Below, in pieces: positions 6,154-11,490 of a stretch of DNA of 11,490 nucleotides. Both the position numbers and the translations under genes were made by a program. The stretch is from DATFNV01 sp035266225 (GTDB lineage: Bacteria > Planctomycetota > Planctomycetia > Gemmatales > Gemmataceae): positions 1-11,490 of the forward strand of contig DATFNV010000564.1 in assembly GCA_035266225.1 (NCBI GenBank). The letters run 5' to 3'. The stretch's first letter is position 1. Every line of letters starts with the position of its first letter. The notes under the pieces were generated by a model. It was not told where the DNA came from. It made no database searches and saw only the letters and a program-made list of their open reading frames with translations.

Positions 6154-7161
6154 ATGAAGTACGCGCGCGTGTGGCCGCCGCTGCTGCTGGCGCTGCTGGT
6201 CTGCCCACCGGCGGCCCGGGCCCAGGCCATCGTCCTGCCGTCGCCTTACATCGCCGATTACTCCGCCGGCGGCTTCGGCATCGGTTTCAGCAGGACCGGC
6301 CGGCACAGTCATCTCTCGGCGTTCGTCTCGGGCGGCTCCGCGCATTATTCCACCTATTATGGCTATCCCTACTATCCGGTGGGCGTCAGTCGCTTGACCC
6401 TGGTGCAGGTGGTTACGCCGCCGCCGCTGGTCGTCGCGGCGCAACCCGTCGTCGTGGAGGTGGCCCGGCCCCTGCCCCGGCCGCGACTCGAGGAGGTCGA
6501 GCCGCCCGAGGAGAAGCCGCGGCCGGGCGGCTTTCGACCAGTCCGTCCCGAGGAGCGCGGCCGTCCGGTGCCGCCGGTCCCCCCGGCGCCGAAGCCGCCG
6601 GAGGCTCCCCCCGCCAAGCCGCCGGCGAAGGAGAAGCCGCCCGAGGAGGCGCCGGAATTGCCGCGGCCGCCGCGGCCCGAGGCCGACCCGCGCGCCGAGA
6701 GCGCTCGCCTGAACGCCCTGGGCAAGGCCGCCTTCGCCGCCGGCGAGTACGGCCGGGCCGCCCAGCGCTTCCGCCAGGCGGCCCACGTCAACCCCAACGA
6801 CGCCCGCGCCGACTTCCTGCTGGCCCAGGCCGAGGTCGCCCTGGGCAAGTACGACGAGGCGGTCGAGGCCATCCAGGCCGGCATGCGCCTCGAGCCCGAC
6901 TGGCCGACCGCGAAGTTCCGGCCGGTGACGCTCTACGAGGACAACGTCAGCGACCTGCCCGAGCACCTGCAGGCCCTCGAAGACGCCCTGGCCCGCCACC
7001 CGGACGACTCGGTTTTGCTCTTCCTGTATGCCTACCAGTTGTGGTTTGATGGCCGGCAAGAGGAAGCCCGGCCGCTGTTCCGGCGCGCCGCCGCCGTCGC
7101 CCCCGACAAGAGTTTCAGCGAGCGCTTCCTGCTGGCGCGGCCCGATCAACCGGCCCTGTGA
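6154..7161 (+). CDS. Secreted proline-rich TPR-repeat protein
   Basis: A 335-residue exported protein of unknown specific role. A signal peptide covers about 1-23 (MKYARVWPPLLLALLVCPPAARA, positively charged start then hydrophobic core), with likely cleavage after ARA. Residues 34-82 are rich in Gly, Tyr and Ser (YSTYYGYPYYPVG). Residues 105-177 form a proline, glutamate and lysine linker. Tetratricopeptide repeats follow at about 184-217, 218-251 and 285-318 (LGKAAFAAGEYGRAAQRFRQ, LAQAEVALGKYDEAVEAI), suggesting protein binding in the periplasm or cell envelope. The ATG at 6154 was chosen for its signal peptide and the upstream GGAAAGGA; a longer frame overlapping the response regulator lacks support. 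It ends 5 bp before a large inverted repeat. Confidence 0.85.
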   Translation: MKYARVWPPLLLALLVCPPAARAQAIVLPSPYIADYSAGGFGIGFSRTGRHSHLSAFVSGGSAHYSTYYGYPYYPVGVSRLTLVQVVTPPPLVVAAQPVVVEVARPLPRPRLEEVEPPEEKPRPGGFRPVRPEERGRPVPPVPPAPKPPEAPPAKPPAKEKPPEEAPELPRPPRPEADPRAESARLNALGKAAFAAGEYGRAAQRFRQAAHVNPNDARADFLLAQAEVALGKYDEAVEAIQAGMRLEPDWPTAKFRPVTLYEDNVSDLPEHLQALEDALARHPDDSVLLFLYAYQLWFDGRQEEARPLFRRAAAVAPDKSFSERFLLARPDQPAL

Positions 7162-7165
7162 GACC

Positions 7166-7237
7166 GGCGAGCGGGGGGCGTAAGCCCCCCGGTGCCTACC
7201 CTACCGAAAACCGGGGGGCTTACGCCCCCCGCTCGCC
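7166..7237. repeat. 28-bp perfect inverted repeat between TPR and ABC-F genes
   Basis: The arms at 7166-7193 and 7210-7237 are exact reverse complements around a 16-nt loop. Each arm can also fold alone, as GGGGGGC-GTAA-GCCCCCC closed by a GNRA loop. The arm starts GGCGAGCGG and ends CCCCCGGT, a pattern shared with the repeat at 9200-9286. The sequence after the right arm (AATCAATGAAAC) resembles that after the other repeat (ATTAGTGAAAC). The element begins 5 bp after one stop codon and ends 13 bp before the next start, so it fills the whole gap. Confidence 0.93.
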
Positions 7238-7250
7238 AATCAATGAAACT

Positions 7251-9140
<1,890 letters not shown>

Positions 9141-9149
9141 CAGTGTGTT

Positions 9150-9314
9150 GCGACAGCCGCTTGCGGCTTAGCGGAAGCCTGGAATCCGCTAAGAAATCAT
9201 TTCACTAATGGCGAGCGGCGCGGCGTCAGCCCGCCGGTGAAGCCGAAACCGGCGGGCTGACGCCGCGCCGCTCGCCATTAGTGAAACAGTTTCTAAGCCG
9301 CAAGCGGCTGTCGC
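9150..9314. repeat. Large compound inverted repeat downstream of ABC-F gene
   Basis: Outer arms at 9150-9171 and 9293-9314 (22 nt) and inner arms at 9200-9238 and 9248-9286 (39 nt) are each perfect reverse complements. A 6-nt piece between them is half matched (9194-9199 with 9287-9292). Together they make arms of about 67 nt around a 9-nt loop. The left arm alone carries a 22-nt insert (9172-9193), which folds back on the adjacent bases as CTTAGCGGA/TCCGCTAAG. The inner arm is related to the repeat at 7166-7237. The element starts 9 bp after the ABC-F stop and has no coding potential, so it looks like a non-autonomous REP- or MITE-like element or a strong bidirectional terminator. Confidence 0.93.
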
Positions 9315-9378
9315 CTCCGCCGCGTCTGCTCCCTACAACAATTCCCTGAAGCTGTTCCATGTCCCTTCATTCCAGTCA

Positions 9379-9391
9379 TCCTCAGTGAGGA
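9379..9391. promoter_or_regulatory. Small palindrome upstream of the YceI gene
   Basis: TCCTCA and TGAGGA are symmetric around one G, 20 bp before the start codon and just ahead of the ribosome site. It could be an operator or a leader hairpin. It is short enough to be chance. Confidence 0.25.
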
Positions 9392-9411
9392 CTGACGAAA
9401 GGAGTCGGCAG

Positions 9412-10044
9412 ATGCGCAATGTATTCGTCACCCTGATTCTGGCGGCGTCCCTGGCCGTGCCGGGCTGCACCGGCGGCAACGGGAGCGGATCCTCCGGCAA
9501 GACTTCCCCGACAACGACGGACGGCAGCGGCAAGCCGAAGGACGACAGCACCCACGTCATCACCGGCGACCTGACGCTGCACGGGACCACCAAGTCGATT
9601 TCATTCCCGGCGAAGGTGACGGGGACGGAAGACGCACTCACGCTCAACGGTACCTTTACGATCGACCGCACGGACTTCGGCATCAACTTCAACCCGGCGC
9701 AGGTGAACAAGGAGGTGATGATCAAGGTGTCGGTGAAGGTCGGCCGGAAGGGCGCCGACGCCGGCGCGATCACCCCGGAAAACACCAAGATCGACTTCAT
9801 CGGCAGCAAGAAGGAGGGGATGCACGACGGCGGCTTCAAAGCGTTCTCCGGCAGCATCAAGCCGATGGATACCGACGTCACCAAGAGCACCATCACTGTC
9901 GAGATCGACACCGACTCGATCTGGACCGACGATGACGAGAAGACGAAAAAGCTCACCACGCACCTGAAGGGCCCTGACTTCTTCGACGTCAAGAAGCACC
10001 CCAAGGCGTCCTTCGTCTCGAAGGAGATCAAGGCGGCGAAGTAG
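9412..10044 (+). CDS. YceI-family lipoprotein with circularly permuted domain
   Basis: A 210-residue exported lipoprotein. The signal ends in AVPGC, with lipid-modified C19, followed by a Gly/Ser/Thr linker to about 45. The YceI fold is a lipocalin-like beta barrel that binds isoprenoid-type lipids. Here the blocks are in unusual order. Residues 48-110 are the normal C-terminal half: ITGDLTLHGTTK, then FTIDRTDFGINF, then EVMIKVSV. Residues 124-207 are the normal N-terminal half: NTKIDFIGSK, HDGGFKAFSGSI, VEIDTDSI, then TTHLKGPDFFDVKKHPKASF. In ordinary YceI proteins (for example E. coli YceI) the second set precedes the first. Neither half is duplicated here, and the new termini fall in one loop, so this looks like a true circular permutation. 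The ATG at 9412 follows GAAAGGAG with 7-nt spacing. The YceI assignment is firm; the ligand is unknown. Confidence 0.9.
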   Translation: MRNVFVTLILAASLAVPGCTGGNGSGSSGKTSPTTTDGSGKPKDDSTHVITGDLTLHGTTKSISFPAKVTGTEDALTLNGTFTIDRTDFGINFNPAQVNKEVMIKVSVKVGRKGADAGAITPENTKIDFIGSKKEGMHDGGFKAFSGSIKPMDTDVTKSTITVEIDTDSIWTDDDEKTKKLTTHLKGPDFFDVKKHPKASFVSKEIKAAK

Positions 10045-10060
10045 GCTCGCTCCGTCCTTC

Positions 10061-10089
10061 GCGGCGGCGGGCCAGGGGCTCGCCGCCGC
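10061..10089 (+). terminator. Stem-loop downstream of the YceI gene
   Basis: GCGGCGGCG (10061-10069) and CGCCGCCGC (10081-10089) form a perfect 9-bp stem with an 11-nt loop, 16 bp after the stop codon. No T run follows, so it is a possible terminator only. Confidence 0.35.
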
Positions 10090-10105
10090 CCTCTCAGTCC
10101 GCCTT

Positions 10106-10957
10106 ATGCTGCCTTCGCCGGACGTCATCCTGAACGCCGTCGGCTACGGCCTGCTGGTGCCCGCGCTGGTCACCGTGGTTGCGCTGCTGCTGGCGGTGCG
10201 CCTCGGGGGCGGGGAGCCGGCGGCCGTCGGTGCCGGCCTGGCGGCGGGCTTCGCGGCCCTGGCGGCGACGGGGCAGATCGGCCGGGAAATCTACAGACCG
10301 GTCGAGGCGTGGGACTGGCTGCCGCTGCTGGGGCTCCTGGCCGCCGCTGCAGGATGGATCGAACAAATCGGGAAAGGCTCGCGCGCCGTTCGCTGGGTCG
10401 GCCGCCTGCTCGTGGTGGGGCTGACGGCCGGGCTCCTCGTCCGGGCGCAGGCGGCGCGGGAACCCAAACCCATCGCCCTCTCCTGGTATCCGGTCGTCGC
10501 GCTGGTCGTCCTCGCCCTGTGGGGAGTCCTCGACCTGTCCGCCCGCCGCCGGCCGAGTGCCGTGACGCCGGCCCTGCTCGCTGGAGTCGGCCTCGCCGCG
10601 GCCGCGGTCGCCGAGTTCGCCGCCTTCACGCGGGTCGCCCAGATGGGGGGCGTCGTGGCCGGGACGATGGGCGGTTGGGCCATCGTTGCCTGGCGGCGGC
10701 CGCGCGAGGGAGTCGTCCAGGCCGGCGTCGCGTGCCTGAGCGTGTTGCTGCCCGGGCTGCTCTTTGCCGCCTACTTCAACGGCTACGGCGACGTGCCGGC
10801 CGCGAGCTACCTTCTGCTGCTCGCCGCCCCGCTCCTCCTTGGTGCGGTGACGCTGCTGCCCTCCCCCGATCCGGCACCCCTTTGGCGCGGACTCCTCCGC
10901 GTCGCTGCCGTGCTGCTGCCCCTCGGCGCGGGTCTGGCGCTGGCCGCCCTCTCTTGA
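10106..10957 (+). CDS. Polytopic membrane protein of unknown function
   Basis: A 283-residue, very hydrophobic protein that I do not recognise. About ten candidate membrane segments can be seen: near 8-31, 38-56, 71-86, 98-113, 127-144, 154-174, 178-196, 204-222, 233-251 and 261-282. Short charged loops separate them (for example REIYRPVEAWD at 60-70 and ARRRP at 146-150). No catalytic motif, ATPase site or conserved His/Cys cluster is evident. The ATG at 10106 begins the first hydrophobic stretch properly but has no Shine-Dalgarno, so an alternative start is possible. It stands alone between a stem-loop and the universal stress protein gene. The steady codon pattern and membrane topology support a real gene. 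Confidence 0.72.
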   Translation: MLPSPDVILNAVGYGLLVPALVTVVALLLAVRLGGGEPAAVGAGLAAGFAALAATGQIGREIYRPVEAWDWLPLLGLLAAAAGWIEQIGKGSRAVRWVGRLLVVGLTAGLLVRAQAAREPKPIALSWYPVVALVVLALWGVLDLSARRRPSAVTPALLAGVGLAAAAVAEFAAFTRVAQMGGVVAGTMGGWAIVAWRRPREGVVQAGVACLSVLLPGLLFAAYFNGYGDVPAASYLLLLAAPLLLGAVTLLPSPDPAPLWRGLLRVAAVLLPLGAGLALAALS

Positions 10958-11107
10958 CCGGGCTCATCGCACCGGCGCGAAACGGCAAGCCAAGAAGCCG
11001 ACAACCACCGGTTCCCCCTTTGCGGCGGCGCCGCGCGCTTGTTACCATGCAGACAGAGTTGCCGGCATTCCTTTCTCATCCCGGCCGCCCTTGCGGGGAG
11101 GTGCGAT

Positions 11108-11490
11108 ATGATCCGCATCCGAAAGATCCTTTACCCGACCGATTTCTCGCCCTACTCCAACCAGGCCTACTTCCACGCCGTCGCCCTCGCCGAGAGTCAC
11201 GGCGCCAGCCTGACGATCCTTTACGTCTACCCGGGAGGGTTCGGCGCCCCGGAGACGGCCGGCGACGGCGAGGACCGCTCCTACTGGCAGGAACAACTCG
11301 AACAGATCCGCCCCGTCAACGAGGGCATCCTCACATATCACGTCCTGCTCGAGGGCGACCCGGCGGCGGAGATCGTCGATTACGCCCGCGACGCCGCCAT
11401 CGACCTGATCGTGATGGGGACGCACGGGCGCTCCGGTCTGGAGCGGCTGCTGATGGGTAGCGTCGCCGAGAAGGTGATGCGCGAGGCGCC
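11108..11490 (+). CDS. Universal stress protein (UspA family), truncated by the window end
   Basis: The first 127 residues of a UspA-type protein are present and the gene continues past the window. The start MIRIRKILYPTDFS is typical of the family, with D12 at the nucleotide-binding position. The ATP-binding motif G-2x-G-9x-G-S is complete at 104-118 (GTHGRSGLERLLMGS), placing it with the ATP-binding UspA/MJ0577-like group. The reading then continues VAEKVMREA to the edge. The ATG at 11108 has GGGGAGG 6 nt upstream. Such proteins are dimeric cytoplasmic factors produced under starvation or redox stress. The 150-bp gap upstream shows no clear promoter. Only a few C-terminal residues should be missing. 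Confidence 0.92.
   Translation, partial: MIRIRKILYPTDFSPYSNQAYFHAVALAESHGASLTILYVYPGGFGAPETAGDGEDRSYWQEQLEQIRPVNEGILTYHVLLEGDPAAEIVDYARDAAIDLIVMGTHGRSGLERLLMGSVAEKVMREA

Noticed and set aside
5518..7149. Long minus-strand open frame of 543 codons
   Set aside because: It is the antisense shadow of the response regulator and TPR genes. The Arg/Gly/Pro-rich composition and lack of any domain argue against coding.
10309..11460. 383-codon plus-strand frame in the third reading frame
   Set aside because: It overlaps the membrane protein and the universal stress protein in another frame, and the Arg/Pro-rich product is a GC-driven artefact. The stress protein frame at 11108 has the correct motifs.

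Overview
The window reads as chromosomal DNA of a GC-rich planctomycete, probably from the Gemmata group. This rests on base composition, an LL-diaminopimelate aminotransferase, a sigma-54 promoter in front of a small heat-shock gene, Flp-type pilins, and abundant long hairpin repeats between genes. The lineage is inferred from gene content, not from a marker gene. No rRNA, tRNA, CRISPR array, transposase or phage gene was seen.

The left part (1-4797) is entirely on the minus strand. In transcription order it holds a family 2 glycosyltransferase (GTG start), an uncharacterised protein with remote BshC-like motifs that overlaps it by a GTGA junction, a repeat block, an LL-DAP aminotransferase, and two tandem Flp pilin genes. 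The leader of the pilin pair contains a convincing cyclic-di-GMP-I (GEMM) riboswitch, so pilin production is probably under second-messenger control.

The centre and right (5133-11490) are on the plus strand. A near-perfect sigma-54 promoter precedes a broken Hsp20 gene (two 1-nt frameshifts and loss of the alpha-crystallin core). After it come a single-domain response regulator, a secreted proline-rich TPR protein, an ABC-F ATPase, a YceI-type lipoprotein, a polytopic membrane protein and a universal stress protein cut by the window edge.

The most unusual gene is the YceI lipoprotein. Its sequence blocks are in the order C-terminal half then N-terminal half, which is a circular permutation of the normal family order, with a normal lipoprotein signal in front. 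The most unusual non-coding feature is a set of four long inverted repeats (2352-2464, 5470-5515, 7166-7237, 9150-9314), each filling a gap between genes. Two share sequence and flank the ABC-F gene, and one supplies the stop codon of the neighbouring gene.
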